From positions 186,001-250,000 of the forward strand of contig JAFARE010000001.1 of the NCBI GenBank assembly GCA_019245575.1: 64,000 nucleotides of DNA, written 5' to 3'. The notes beneath the pieces are model-generated. The model did not search any database. It saw nothing but the letters and a program-made list of their open reading frames with translations, and was not told the DNA's origin. This DNA comes from Candidatus Dormiibacterota bacterium. GTDB taxonomy: Bacteria > Chloroflexota > Dormibacteria > Aeolococcales > Aeolococcaceae. The translations under genes and the position numbers were made by a program. Positions 47,441-56,102 of this stretch are shown piece by piece. Within the stretch, counting starts at the first letter, position 1. Each line of letters begins with the position of its first letter.

Positions 47441-48597
47441 AGGCCCATGCCGACGCGCTGTTCGCGCTGCTGCACCTTGCCCTCGGTCTTGATGGCGGGG
47501 GCGACCACCATCTCGGTGTCCTGAAACTCCGCGATGCTGCGCGCGCCGCACACGCCCATGGCGCTCTTCAGCGCCCCGACCAGGTTCATGCTGCCGTCGT
47601 CGACGTGCGCCGGTCCGAAGAGGATCTCGCGCAGCGACCCCTTCACCCCGGTGCGGATGCGCGTGCCGCGCGGCAGGTTCGGGTCGGGCGTGGCCATGCC
47701 CCAGTGATTGCCCTTTCCCGCGGCCTCGGTTGCGGCCGCGAAGATCGAGCCGATCATCACGGCGTCGGCGCCACTGGCGAACGCCTTGGCCACATCGCCA
47801 CCGAGCCGCATGCCGCCGTCGGTGATGATCGCGACTCGCTCGCCGCTGCGGCGCTGATGGTCATCGCGCGCCGCGGCGCAGTCACTGGTGGCCGTGACCT
47901 GGGGAACGCCGACGCCGAGCACAGCGCGCGTCGTGCACGCCGCGCCGGGCCCGACACCCACCAGCAGCCCCTTGATGCCGGTGTCCATCAGCTCCAGCGC
48001 GGTGGCGTAGTCGACGCAGTTCCCCGCGACCACGGGGATGTCGACCGACGAGGTGAGGTCGCGGAACGACAGGTGGCGGTACGACTTGCTCATGTGCCGC
48101 GCGGTCAGCACCGTGCCCTGCACCACGAACACGTCACCGCCCGCCTCCTGCACGATCGGCGCCCGCCGCTCCGCATGGGCCGGCACGGTCGACACCGCGC
48201 ATGGCACGCCGGCCGCCTTGATCTCCTCGACACGCTGGCCGATCAGCCCGTCCTGCACCGGGGCGGTGTAGAGCTTCTGCAGCAGGACGTTGATCTTCTC
48301 GGCCGGCGCCTCGGCGATCTCCTTCAGCACGCCGGCGGGATCCTCGTAGCGGGTCTGGACGCCGTCCAGGTTCAGCACCGCGAGCCCGCCCAATCGGCCC
48401 ATCTCCGCCGCGAACGCGGTGTCGACCACCCCGTCCATGGCCGCGGCCACGAAGGGGATGTCGAGCCTGCATCCGTCGAGCGCGAAGGAGAGGTCGATCT
48501 CCTCGGGGTTGATCGTGATCCGCCCAGGCACGAGCGCCACCTCGTCGAAGCCGTACGCTCGTCTTGCCCGCTTCGAGCGCCCCAACTCCAACTCCAT
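47437..48597 (-). CDS. guaB3: GuaB3-type IMP dehydrogenase-related protein
   Basis: The 386-residue TIM-barrel protein belongs to the GuaB3 branch: [20 protein letters not shown] at the start, the catalytic loop [18 protein letters not shown] (Cys in ACTTR), [14 protein letters not shown] and the C-terminal [19 protein letters not shown]. It lacks the CBS pair of standard GuaB. GuaB3 proteins are typical of Actinomycetota and some other phyla and were long of uncertain activity; position upstream of guaA implies work in GMP synthesis. The ATG has TAGAAT 6 bases before it, so the mRNA is probably leaderless. No ordinary guaB is in the window. Confidence 0.92.
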   Translation of the reverse strand: MELELGRSKRARRAYGFDEVALVPGRITINPEEIDLSFALDGCRLDIPFVAAAMDGVVDTAFAAEMGRLGGLAVLNLDGVQTRYEDPAGVLKEIAEAPAEKINVLLQKLYTAPVQDGLIGQRVEEIKAAGVPCAVSTVPAHAERRAPIVQEAGGDVFVVQGTVLTARHMSKSYRHLSFRDLTSSVDIPVVAGNCVDYATALELMDTGIKGLLVGVGPGAACTTRAVLGVGVPQVTATSDCAAARDDHQRRSGERVAIITDGGMRLGGDVAKAFASGADAVMIGSIFAAATEAAGKGNHWGMATPDPNLPRGTRIRTGVKGSLREILFGPAHVDDGSMNLVGALKSAMGVCGARSIAEFQDTEMVVAPAIKTEGKVQQREQRVGMGL

Positions 48598-48603
48598 CAG
48601 GGG

Positions 48604-48609
48604 ATTCTA
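48604..48609 (-). promoter_or_regulatory. -10 box (TAGAAT) of the guaB3-guaA-purD-purE operon
   Basis: TAGAAT on the minus strand ends 6 bases before the guaB3 ATG, the classic leaderless arrangement. About 63 bases further upstream is a near-perfect 16-base palindrome (48672-48687, 14 of 16 symmetric positions), a possible operator. Confidence 0.55.
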
Positions 48610-48699
48610 TCAAACCGGCTGGGGCCGGCCAGCCGCCAAGCGCACCATCTTGGGCCGGAGACCGCCGCCGGCCACCACATGTAGTGGTCCGGCCCGCGA

Positions 48700-49704
48700 T
48701 CAACCCCGGAAGACCGACCGCCGCTCCATCAGCTCCTCGACGAGTCCGTACTGGATGCGGTCGCGCACCGTGTCGGAGATGCGCATGACCACCGACGGGT
48801 CGGCCGCCGCCCCGGCGTCGTACTCGTCGGTCCGGATCGGCTCGTGGAAGCGGATGCGCCACTTGCTCGGCAGGGGGATCAGCCCCAGCGGCCCCAGCCA
48901 GGGCCACGTGGGCGTCACCGGGAAGTAGGGCATGCCGAAGAGGCGGGCCACGAGCTGGAGGTCGCCGATCATCGGATATATCTCCTCCGAGCCGACCACC
49001 GAGATCGGGATGATCGGAGCGCCCGCGCGCAGCGCCACCTCGACAAAGCCTCCGCGGCCGAATCGCCGCAGCCGGTAGCGCTCGGAGAACGGCTTGCCGG
49101 TGCCCCGCACCCCCTCGGGGAACACCAGGACCAGCTCGCCCTTGCGCAGCAGGCGGACCGAGTCGTCAGGGTGCCCCAGGGTCTGGCCGGTGCGGCGCAG
49201 GAACCACGACAGCATGGGCAGACCGCCGAACCACGAAGCGATCAACGCGCGCGTGTATCGGTCAACTGCGTCTAGAACTGCCACCTCGATCATCGCGCCG
49301 TCGAAGGGCAGCACGCCGGAGTGATTGGAGACGAGCAGGGCCGCGCCGCTGCTCGGCACGTGCTCGAGGCCCGAGGTCTCAACGCGCCAGTATTTCTTGT
49401 ACAGCAAGCGGAACAGCGGTACCAGCGCGTTGGTGAACTCGCGGTCGAAGCCGAAGTCATCGACGTCGTAGTTGCCCCGGCTGTGCGCGCTGCGCACCTC
49501 CGCCGCGCGATATCCGAAGGAGACGATCTCCTGCAGCGACTCGAGGTCGATGACGTCGCGTCCGGTCATCTCGCGCAGGCGCATGGCGAGCGACCCCGTG
49601 GCCGACATCGCGGTCATGGGCAGCTCCTTGCGCATGCGCTCGAGCCGGCTGGGCGTGCGCCGGTGACCGTTGCTGCCGGCGCGTCCCACCGCCTGCTGGG
49701 TCAT
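48700..49704 (-). CDS. Lysophospholipid acyltransferase family protein (PlsC-like)
   Basis: The 334-residue protein has a disordered N-terminal 60 residues and an acyltransferase domain: LLVSNHSGVLPFDGAMIE (about 120-137; His and Asp catalytic pair in the variant NHSGxxPFD form), LVFPEGVRGTGKPF (lyso-acceptor motif) and GAPIIPISVVGSEEIYP. It probably acylates a glycerolipid or related acceptor at the membrane. The ATG overlaps the stop of the SDR gene by 4 bases. The SDR-acyltransferase pair matches Mycobacterium Rv0501-Rv0502 as I remember it, which is of unknown role. Confidence 0.85.
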   Translation of the reverse strand: MTQQAVGRAGSNGHRRTPSRLERMRKELPMTAMSATGSLAMRLREMTGRDVIDLESLQEIVSFGYRAAEVRSAHSRGNYDVDDFGFDREFTNALVPLFRLLYKKYWRVETSGLEHVPSSGAALLVSNHSGVLPFDGAMIEVAVLDAVDRYTRALIASWFGGLPMLSWFLRRTGQTLGHPDDSVRLLRKGELVLVFPEGVRGTGKPFSERYRLRRFGRGGFVEVALRAGAPIIPISVVGSEEIYPMIGDLQLVARLFGMPYFPVTPTWPWLGPLGLIPLPSKWRIRFHEPIRTDEYDAGAAADPSVVMRISDTVRDRIQYGLVEELMERRSVFRG

Positions 49705-50837
49705 GACTGCGCGGGCGCGCGGCGCGGCTTGCGCCGGCGCCGGACGGGCCGCGTGGGCGCGGGCATCGCGGCGGGGGCGTGTCCATTCCCGGCGGGGCGG
49801 CGCGCGCGCAAGAACTCCTCGAGCTCGGCCTCGTACTGATAGGCGGGCTCGGCGCGCACGATGTCGCGAACGCGGCGGTTGCGCGCGTGCGCCTGAACGG
49901 TCTCGGCCGAGCTGTGCTGCACCACATCGCCGAGCCGCGCGCACAGCGCGCCGGTGTCGACCACACGCCCGTACTGCAGGAGTCGCAGCAGGTGAGGCGA
50001 GAACCCCACCGGCGCGATGCGCTCCAGCGCCAGCATGGCGAGCGAGCTGCCGATGAAGGGGATCACGGGCAGGTTGACCTTGCCCATCGTCTGCACCGCC
50101 TGGCTGAGGAGCACGATGCCCGGTCCGGCGACGTTGAACGTGCCCGAGTGGTCCTCGAGCACGACGCGCTCCAGAACACGGACCGCGTCCTCCTCGTCGA
50201 GGAACTGCAAACGCGGGTCGAACCCCGCGATGGTGGGCACGACGGGCAGGTCGAACAGGCGCACGAACGGGGTGTCGTGCGTCGGCCCCAGCACGTTGGC
50301 GAAGCGCAGCAGCGTGACAACCGCGTTGGGCCGGCGCAGGCGGAAGTCACGCACATACGCCTCGACCTCGTCCAGGTCGCGCGTGAACGTGTCCCGCGGC
50401 GGCGCCTTGCGCGCCATGTCCTCCGCCCAGAAGGACGGGTCGTCGGGCTCGCTGCCGTAGATCGCGGTGCTCGACTTCACCACCAGCTTGCGCACCGGGC
50501 TGTCGGCTGCGCTGCAGGCCGCGATCAGGTTCATCGTGCCGATGACGTTGGTCTCGTGCACCACGCGCGCGCTGGCCCGCCGGGGGTCGACGATGAGGCC
50601 GGCGTGCACCACGGTGTCGATGTCCATCGCGTGCAGCAGCTTCCCGATCAGGCTGTGGCGGATGTCGGCGCGCACATAGTCGGTGCGCTTCAGCTCGACC
50701 AGCGGGGCGCGCGTGTCCACCGCAACGATCGCCTCTACCGAGGGGTCCTCCTCGAGACGCCGGGCTAGGTGCGACCCCCAGAATCGCGAAACGCCGGTGA
50801 TCAGGATGCGCCGCGGTTCGCCCACGAGACCAGGCAT
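49701..50837 (-). CDS. NAD-dependent epimerase/dehydratase-like protein with substituted active site
   Basis: The 378-residue extended SDR has a Rossmann start RILITGVSRFWGSHLARRL (8-26), in which the central Gly of TGxxGxxG is Arg, and the strand VVKSSTAIYGSE. At the place of the catalytic YxxxK the protein reads TFTRDLDEVEAYV: Phe for Tyr and Leu for Lys. Oxidoreductase activity is therefore unlikely; NAD(P) or ligand sensing is possible. The last 60 residues are basic and Pro/Ala-rich. The ATG at 50835-50837 was chosen because homology starts there; the frame is open 40 codons upstream. It is coupled to the PlsC-like gene and follows gdhA by 22 bases. Confidence 0.8.
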   Translation of the reverse strand: MPGLVGEPRRILITGVSRFWGSHLARRLEEDPSVEAIVAVDTRAPLVELKRTDYVRADIRHSLIGKLLHAMDIDTVVHAGLIVDPRRASARVVHETNVIGTMNLIAACSAADSPVRKLVVKSSTAIYGSEPDDPSFWAEDMARKAPPRDTFTRDLDEVEAYVRDFRLRRPNAVVTLLRFANVLGPTHDTPFVRLFDLPVVPTIAGFDPRLQFLDEEDAVRVLERVVLEDHSGTFNVAGPGIVLLSQAVQTMGKVNLPVIPFIGSSLAMLALERIAPVGFSPHLLRLLQYGRVVDTGALCARLGDVVQHSSAETVQAHARNRRVRDIVRAEPAYQYEAELEEFLRARRPAGNGHAPAAMPAPTRPVRRRRKPRRAPAQS

Positions 50838-50859
50838 CGTACCGCGGGTGGCCGCCCGA

Positions 50860-52116
50860 TCAGGGGTAGATGCCGCGCACCTCGGTGGCTTCGGCGACCT
50901 TCTGCACAGCGATGCGATACGCGGCGTCGCGCAGGGGCACCGCGTCCTGCTCGGCACGGGCGTGCACCTGGTGGTAGCTGCGCATCATCACCTCCTTGAG
51001 CCGCGCGTTCACCTCGCCCGCGGCCCAGAAGTACGCCTGCAGGTCCTGCACCCACTCGAAGTAGGACACGACCACGCCTCCGGCGTTGGCAAGGATGTCG
51101 GGCAGGACGAGCGCGCCGCGGTCGTTGAGGATCGCATCCGCCTCCGGATCGACGGGTGCGTTGGCGCCCTCGGCGATGACGTGCGCGCGCACGCCGGCGG
51201 CGTTGGCGCCGGTGATCTGGCCCTCGACCGCGGCGGGCACCAGCACGTCGACGTCCAAGCGGAGCAGCTCGTCGTTGCTGATGCGATCGGCGGCGCCGTA
51301 GTCCTCGATGTGGCCTCCTTCCTCTTTAAGAGTGCGCAGCGCGACGAGGTCGAGGCCGTCACCCCGGTAGCAGCCGCCCGACGTGTCGGACACCGCCACC
51401 ACGCGCATGCCCGACGCCGCCAGCAGCTCGGCGGTGACGCATCCGACCTTGCCGAAGCCCTGCACGGCCACGGTTGCGTCCGAGGGATCGAGCCCACGGT
51501 CGCGCATCGCCTGCACGGTGACCGTCGACAGGCCGCGGCCGGTGGCGCCGGAGCGCCCCTCGGATCCGCCGATCGCGGTGGGCTTTCCCGTGACCGCGGC
51601 GGGCACCGAGTACCCCGCGTGCATCGACAGCGTGTCCATGATCCACGCCATCACCTGCGGCCCGGTTCCGAGGTCGGGCGCCGGGATGTCACGGTCGGGT
51701 CCGACGATGAGCGATATCTCGGTTGTGAAGCGCCGCGTCATACGCTCCAGCTCGGTGAGTGACAGCTGTTTGGGGTCGCAGATGACGCCGCCCTTGGCGC
51801 CGCCGAACGGCAGCTCCACCACCGCGGACTTCCACGTCATGTACATGGCGAGGGCGCGGACGTCGTCCAGTGTCAGGGCCGGATGAAAGCGCAGACCGCC
51901 CTTGGCCGGGCCGCGCGCGATGTTGTGCTGGACGCGGAACCCGGTGAAGACGCGAAAGCTGCCGTCGTCCATCTCCACGGGAAAGTGGACCACCAGCTCT
52001 CGCTTGAGCTCGCGCAGGACGCTGCGCAGGGAATCCTCCAGTCCCAGCGCGTCCGCAGCGGCGTCGAACTGTCGCTGCGCGATGCTCAGCGCGGTGCGGG
52101 CCGGTGCGAGCGCCAT
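50860..52116 (-). CDS. gdhA: Glu/Leu/Phe/Val dehydrogenase, glutamate dehydrogenase type
   Basis: The enzyme interconverts glutamate and 2-oxoglutarate plus ammonia. The 418-residue protein has VQHNIARGPAKGGLRFHP, the catalytic Lys in ELPFGGAKGGVICDPK, DIPAPDLGTGPQVMAWIMD and the Rossmann motif VAVQGFGKVGCVTAELL. The C-terminal ILANAGGVVVSYFEWVQDLQ completes the family pattern. I chose the ATG at 52114-52116 because TATAGT lies 6 bases before it, so the mRNA is likely leaderless; a further 11 codons upstream (52149) are open but overlap that -10 box. NAD versus NADP use cannot be decided here. Confidence 0.94.
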   Translation of the reverse strand: MALAPARTALSIAQRQFDAAADALGLEDSLRSVLRELKRELVVHFPVEMDDGSFRVFTGFRVQHNIARGPAKGGLRFHPALTLDDVRALAMYMTWKSAVVELPFGGAKGGVICDPKQLSLTELERMTRRFTTEISLIVGPDRDIPAPDLGTGPQVMAWIMDTLSMHAGYSVPAAVTGKPTAIGGSEGRSGATGRGLSTVTVQAMRDRGLDPSDATVAVQGFGKVGCVTAELLAASGMRVVAVSDTSGGCYRGDGLDLVALRTLKEEGGHIEDYGAADRISNDELLRLDVDVLVPAAVEGQITGANAAGVRAHVIAEGANAPVDPEADAILNDRGALVLPDILANAGGVVVSYFEWVQDLQAYFWAAGEVNARLKEVMMRSYHQVHARAEQDAVPLRDAAYRIAVQKVAEATEVRGIYP

Positions 52117-52122
52117 GCGCCG

Positions 52123-52128
52123 ACTATA
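52123..52128 (-). promoter_or_regulatory. -10 box (TATAGT) of gdhA
   Basis: TATAGT on the minus strand ends 6 bases before the chosen ATG. It argues against the upstream start at 52149, which would require the promoter to lie inside the coding region. Confidence 0.55.
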
Positions 52129-52238
52129 CGAGTCCGCGTCGTCGCTCACCGCTGTCGGCGGAAGTTTTCCACAGCGCAGTCGCCGTCAGGAGTCGTCTCA
52201 GGGGTGTCACTGCAGCGCGACGAGCGACTGAAATCTGA

Positions 52239-52256
52239 GTGAAATCGACGTTTCAC
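52239..52256 (+). promoter_or_regulatory. Palindromic operator candidate upstream of the histone H1-like gene
   Basis: GTGAAATCGACGTTTCAC is a dyad with perfect 6-base arms (GTGAAA / TTTCAC) and a 6-base centre. It ends one base before the -35 box of the promoter at 52258-52286 and lies in an AT-rich stretch unusual for this genome. A similar half site, CTGAAAT, lies about 10 bases upstream. Confidence 0.5.
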
Positions 52257-52257
52257 G

Positions 52258-52286
52258 TTGACAATCGTGTGTGCAGGCACCATGCT
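52258..52286 (+). promoter_or_regulatory. Promoter of the histone H1-like gene
   Basis: A perfect TTGACA (52258-52263), a 17-base spacer and CATGCT (52281-52286). It is the only textbook -35 box I found in the window. The leader to the ATG at 52385 would be about 90 bases, including GGAGG at 52370-52374. Confidence 0.6.
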
Positions 52287-52384
52287 ATGCGCGATCGACA
52301 GGACGTTTGCACACCTCCTGTCACAAACGTCGGACAGCGGTCCGGGTCGATCTGGCGGACCGTCTACACGGAGGCCCATGTCAT

Positions 52385-53014
52385 ATGGCCAGAACCAGGC
52401 GTCGAAGAGGCGGCACAGTGAGAGCCGTCAAACGCACCGTGAGGCGCGTGAGGTCGACGGCGAGTCGTCGCGCTCCCGCCGCCGGTGGCGACATCGTCAA
52501 GACCCTGGTCAGGGAGCTCGAGCGCCGGCTCTCTGCCATCGAGCGAATCGTCGCCCGCCTCGAGGGCAACGTCCGTCGTGCCGCGACGCGGACCACGGCG
52601 AAGCGCGCCACCGCCAAGCGCAGCACCGCGAAGCGGCGCACGACGGCGAGGCGCAGCACCGCCAAGCGCACCACGCGGCGCCGCACCGGCACCGCGAAGC
52701 GCGCGGCGGCCAAGCGGACGACGCGCCGCAGCACCGCGAAGCGCAGCACCGCCAAGCGGCGCACCACGGCGAAGCGGGCAGCGGCGAAGCGCCCGGCTCG
52801 TCGCACAGCGAAGCGCACCACGGCCAAGCGCACCACCGCAAAGCGGACCACAGCCAAGCGGGCGGGCGCGAAGCGCACGACCGCGAAGCGCAGCACCGCG
52901 AAGCGCGCGGGCGCAAAGCGCAGCACCGCGAAGCGCGCGGGCGCGAAGCGCGGCGGCCGCAAGGCGGCAGCGGCAGCACCGGCCTCGCCGGTTCCGGCCC
53001 CCGCGGCCGGCTGA
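52385..53014 (+). CDS. Histone H1-like, Arg/Lys-rich repetitive DNA-binding protein
   Basis: The 209-residue protein begins with a basic segment (MARTRRRRGG), then a short coiled-coil-like helix at about 35-62 (VKTLVRELERRLSAIERIVA). From about 65 to 195 it is a run of five-residue repeats of the form (T/A/S)-A/T-K-R-x, mostly TAKRT, STAKR and AGAKR, like the tails of bacterial H1-like, AlgP and mycobacterial HU proteins. The last 15 residues are Ala/Pro. It probably binds and compacts DNA or RNA. The ATG was chosen because GGAGG lies 10 bases before it. A strong promoter, a palindrome and a bidirectional terminator bracket it, so it is a single-gene unit. The repeats make copy-number variation likely. 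Confidence 0.82.
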   Translation: MARTRRRRGGTVRAVKRTVRRVRSTASRRAPAAGGDIVKTLVRELERRLSAIERIVARLEGNVRRAATRTTAKRATAKRSTAKRRTTARRSTAKRTTRRRTGTAKRAAAKRTTRRSTAKRSTAKRRTTAKRAAAKRPARRTAKRTTAKRTTAKRTTAKRAGAKRTTAKRSTAKRAGAKRSTAKRAGAKRGGRKAAAAAPASPVPAPAAG

Positions 53015-53036
53015 CGCAACAGCCACAAGAACTGGA

Positions 53037-53063
53037 AAGGCCCCCGGAGCGTCCGGGGGCCTT
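53037..53063. terminator. Bidirectional intrinsic terminator
   Basis: AAGGCCCCCGGA and TCCGGGGGCCTT form a perfect 12-base stem with a GCG loop, followed by CTCTTT on the plus strand; the minus strand reads TTCCAGTT after it. It separates the converging H1-like gene and threonine aldolase gene and is the clearest terminator in the window. Confidence 0.9.
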
Positions 53064-53081
53064 CTCTTTGTGCAGCGATCC

Positions 53082-54116
53082 TCAGCGGCGGCTGAGCGCG
53101 GCCCGCAGCGCATCGGCCGCACCGCGCGCCTCTGCGCCGCTCACACCGAGGTGGGTCACGCAGCGCACCTCGCGTTCGCCCATCACCGTGATGAGCACAC
53201 CCGCGGCCGCGGCGCGGCGCGCCACATCCACAGCGCCGTCCTTCACCGCCAGCATCACGATGTTGGTCGGCACTGACGGACGGCGCACCTCGACATCAGG
53301 GCAGTCCTGCAGCGCCGCGACGATGACGGCCGCGTTCGCATGGTCCTCCGCCAGACGCTCCACGTTGTGCTCCAGCGCATACAGGGCGGCGGCAGCCAGC
53401 ACACCCGCCTGACGCATCCCGCCACCGAGGCGCTTGCGCCATCGCCGCACCTCGCCGATGACCGCGCTGTCACCGGCGACGGCCGATCCCACGGGCGCGC
53501 CGAGACCCTTGCTGAAGCACACCGACACCGTGTCGCACGCCCGCACCAGCTCGGCCGGCGCGCACTCCAGCGCCATGGCGGCGTTGAAGAGGCGGGCGCC
53601 GTCGCAGTGCACGCGCAGGCCGCGCTCGTGAGCCACCGCGGCGCACGCATTGATGCGTTCGGCGTCGATGGCGGCACCGCCGCGGCGGTTGTGCGTGTTC
53701 TCGACGCACCACAGGCGCGACACGGGGGAGTGGATGTCGTCCCCACGCACGGCGCCCGCCAGCTGCTCCGGTGAGGGCACGCCCTCGTCGGCGTCGAGCG
53801 TGCGCAGCTGCACTCCCGCGACGACGGCGGAGCCGGCCGCTTCGTAGAACACCACGTGCGCCTGCGCGTCGGCGATCACCTCATCACCGGGCCTGGTCTG
53901 CGCGGCCACCGCGGTGAGGTTGCCCATGGTCCCGCTGGGCACGAACACGGCCGCATCCTTTCCGAGCCGCGCGGCGATCTCCGCCTCCAACCGGTTGACG
54001 GTGGGATCCTCACCCCACACGTCGTCGCCGAGCTCCGCGTCCGCCATGGCCGCGCGCATGCCCGCGTCGGGAAGGGTCAGCGTGTCACTGCGGAGATCGA
54101 TGACGTTCGTGGGCAC
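53082..54116 (-). CDS. ltaE: Low-specificity L-threonine aldolase
   Basis: The PLP enzyme splits threonine or allo-threonine to glycine and acetaldehyde. The 344-residue protein has VIDLRSDTLTLPDAGMRAAM region at the start, AVFVPSGTMGNLTAVAAQ, ENTHNRRGGAAID, GLRVHCDGARLFNAAMAL and the PLP Lys in SVCFSKGLGAPVGSA. I chose the GTG at 54114-54116; the frame is open 19 codons further. The start overlaps the 3' end of the GGDEF gene by 32 bases, so the two are probably translated from one mRNA. It ends at the bidirectional terminator. Confidence 0.93.
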   Translation of the reverse strand: MPTNVIDLRSDTLTLPDAGMRAAMADAELGDDVWGEDPTVNRLEAEIAARLGKDAAVFVPSGTMGNLTAVAAQTRPGDEVIADAQAHVVFYEAAGSAVVAGVQLRTLDADEGVPSPEQLAGAVRGDDIHSPVSRLWCVENTHNRRGGAAIDAERINACAAVAHERGLRVHCDGARLFNAAMALECAPAELVRACDTVSVCFSKGLGAPVGSAVAGDSAVIGEVRRWRKRLGGGMRQAGVLAAAALYALEHNVERLAEDHANAAVIVAALQDCPDVEVRRPSVPTNIVMLAVKDGAVDVARRAAAAGVLITVMGEREVRCVTHLGVSGAEARGAADALRAALSRR

Positions 54117-56100
54117 TGGTGCTGCTCCCGGCTGGATCCAGCCCGCGAGTGTGCACCACATCGAGACGCGCACGCCGCGCTCCGGCCCGGCGCGCCTCCC
54201 CCGCCATCGCGGTGCGGTTGCGGCCAGCGCGCTTGGCGCGGTACAGCGCCGCGTCCGCGAGTGCGAGCAGCTCGCCCGCGCTGTCGGTGTCCTCGGGATA
54301 CGCCGCGCCGCCGACGCTGACCGTCAGCGGCAGCTCCGTGCCGTCCGGCAGCGTCACGCGCATAGCGCTGACGGCGGCGCGGATCTTCTCGGCAACGATG
54401 TGCGCGTCCGCCGCCGTGGTGTTCGCCATGACGACCGAGAACTCCTCGCCCCCGTATCGCGCGGCCAGGTCGGATCGCCGCACGCTCGAGAGCAGCGTCT
54501 GCGCGAATGCGGCGAGGGCCGTGTCACCAGCCTGGTGGCCGTGCGTGTCGTTGAGCGCCTTGAAGTGGTCGATGTCCAGCATCAGGATCGCGAGAGGGGC
54601 CGCAAGACGCTCCGACAGCGCCACCTGCTGGCCCAGATAGTCGACCAGGAAACGGTGGTTGTACAGCGACGTCAGGTCGTCGATGCTCGCCTGCCGCTGC
54701 ACCACCGCAAGGAAGCGGTACCGCTCCAACCCGAGCGCCACCTGCTCCGCGGTTGAGCTGACAAGGTCGACGTCGGTCTCGGCCAGCGTCCTCGTGGCGC
54801 ATCCGACCGCCAGCACGCCGTGCACGTGCTTGCCCACTCTGAGCGGGGCGACACAGAACTCGCGCAGACCGAACCTGGCTTCGTCGCTCGCGGGCAGCGC
54901 ATCGACGAGCAGCGCTCCGTTGGCCGTGTACCGATGGCCGGCGCCGAGGGGCCCGTCACCGCTCAGCAGGCCGTCGAGGTCCGCGTGCGGCATGCCCTGC
55001 ACAACCGTGAACGGGTCACTCATCTCGGACCCCGTGACCACGATCATCACCGCGTCGACGTCGAGGTTGGCGTGCAGCTCGGCGCACACGTTGCGCAGCG
55101 ATGTCTCGAGCGGCTGCGACGCGCTCATCTGCGTCGCCACGGCGGCGCGGGCAGCGGTTGCCCGCATGGTGGCGCGCAGCCGGTTGCGCATCTCCTCGAA
55201 CGTGGCGCCCAGGCGTCCCAGCTCGTCGTCGGAGCCGGTCGGCACCGGCTCGTCGAAGTCACCGCGCCCCATCGCCGCCACGGCGCGGTCCAGGCGGCGC
55301 AGCGGCTGCTGCAGGCTCGACTGCACAACCGCGACGATGATCAGCAGCGCGCCGAGGATCACCGACACCACGAGCAGCGCCGGCTGCCATCCCTGCACGA
55401 GCGCGGGCACGGACGTCGACACGACGAGGCTGAAGCCGCCGCCGACGGGTGCGACGGCGACGGCGAGGTCACCCGAGATGGCGGGCGAGACGGCGGCGGT
55501 CTGCGAGTCGCGCACCAGCGCCAGTCCCGCGGTGTCGGCCGTCGTGGCGATGCTCCGCCGAAGGGCTTCGAGGAAGGCCGCGGTGATGGGACGCGCGACC
55601 ATTGCGCTCGCCGGCCCCTGCACCGGGGCGGATGCCACCATCCACGCACCGCCTGACGCGTCTGCGATGGTGCCCGCGCCGGTGCGCACGGCCGACTGCA
55701 GCGCGGCGAGCAGATGCGGATCCGGCCCGGCGGACGATCCATCCTGCACAGCGACGGTCTCTCCCGCCGCGGTTGTGACGGCGAGCACGTCCTCCGCCTC
55801 GTTCACGCTCTCGTCCTGGCGGAGCTGCGCCGTGAGCGCGGCCGGCGCCGTGCCGGCTGACACGCTGCTCAACTGGCGAGCCACCCCGCCGGCGTAGGCC
55901 TGCAGCGAGCTGCGCTGCACCCCGACGAGGTTGCTGACGATGCCTGCCTTGTCCGACGCGCGCTGCAGCGCCTGTGTCGTGGTTGCGGCGCGCGCCAGCA
56001 GCAGCGGCAGCACCGCGACCATGGCGCCCGCCACCAGGATCACCGCTGCGAACTTGACGGTGAATGAGAACCGCGGCCGCCGCGGGCGAACCTGACCCAC
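54085..56100 (-). CDS. Membrane-bound GGDEF diguanylate cyclase with HAMP and GAF domains
   Basis: The 671-residue protein probably makes cyclic di-GMP. Domains in order: membrane helix (about 15-37), extracytoplasmic sensor (about 40-250), second helix (about 255-278), HAMP (SSLQQPLRRLDRAVAAM region), a GAF-like domain (about 345-480), and GGDEF. The active site is RYGGEEFSVVM, with the inhibitory I-site RRSD exactly five residues before GGEEF, so feedback control is expected. DIDHFKALNDTHGHQAGD is the metal and substrate region. The start is the GTG at 56098-56100, 2 bases after the previous stop. The C-terminal 30 residues are disordered. No phosphodiesterase domain is present. Confidence 0.9.
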   Translation of the reverse strand: MGQVRPRRPRFSFTVKFAAVILVAGAMVAVLPLLLARAATTTQALQRASDKAGIVSNLVGVQRSSLQAYAGGVARQLSSVSAGTAPAALTAQLRQDESVNEAEDVLAVTTAAGETVAVQDGSSAGPDPHLLAALQSAVRTGAGTIADASGGAWMVASAPVQGPASAMVARPITAAFLEALRRSIATTADTAGLALVRDSQTAAVSPAISGDLAVAVAPVGGGFSLVVSTSVPALVQGWQPALLVVSVILGALLIIVAVVQSSLQQPLRRLDRAVAAMGRGDFDEPVPTGSDDELGRLGATFEEMRNRLRATMRATAARAAVATQMSASQPLETSLRNVCAELHANLDVDAVMIVVTGSEMSDPFTVVQGMPHADLDGLLSGDGPLGAGHRYTANGALLVDALPASDEARFGLREFCVAPLRVGKHVHGVLAVGCATRTLAETDVDLVSSTAEQVALGLERYRFLAVVQRQASIDDLTSLYNHRFLVDYLGQQVALSERLAAPLAILMLDIDHFKALNDTHGHQAGDTALAAFAQTLLSSVRRSDLAARYGGEEFSVVMANTTAADAHIVAEKIRAAVSAMRVTLPDGTELPLTVSVGGAAYPEDTDSAGELLALADAALYRAKRAGRNRTAMAGEARRAGARRARLDVVHTRGLDPAGSSTSAHERHRSPQ

Positions 56101-56102
56101 CC

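Noticed and set aside
52385..53014. CRISPR-like or tandem DNA repeat
   Set aside because: The repetition follows codons of an AKR-type protein repeat in one frame and has no spacer pattern.
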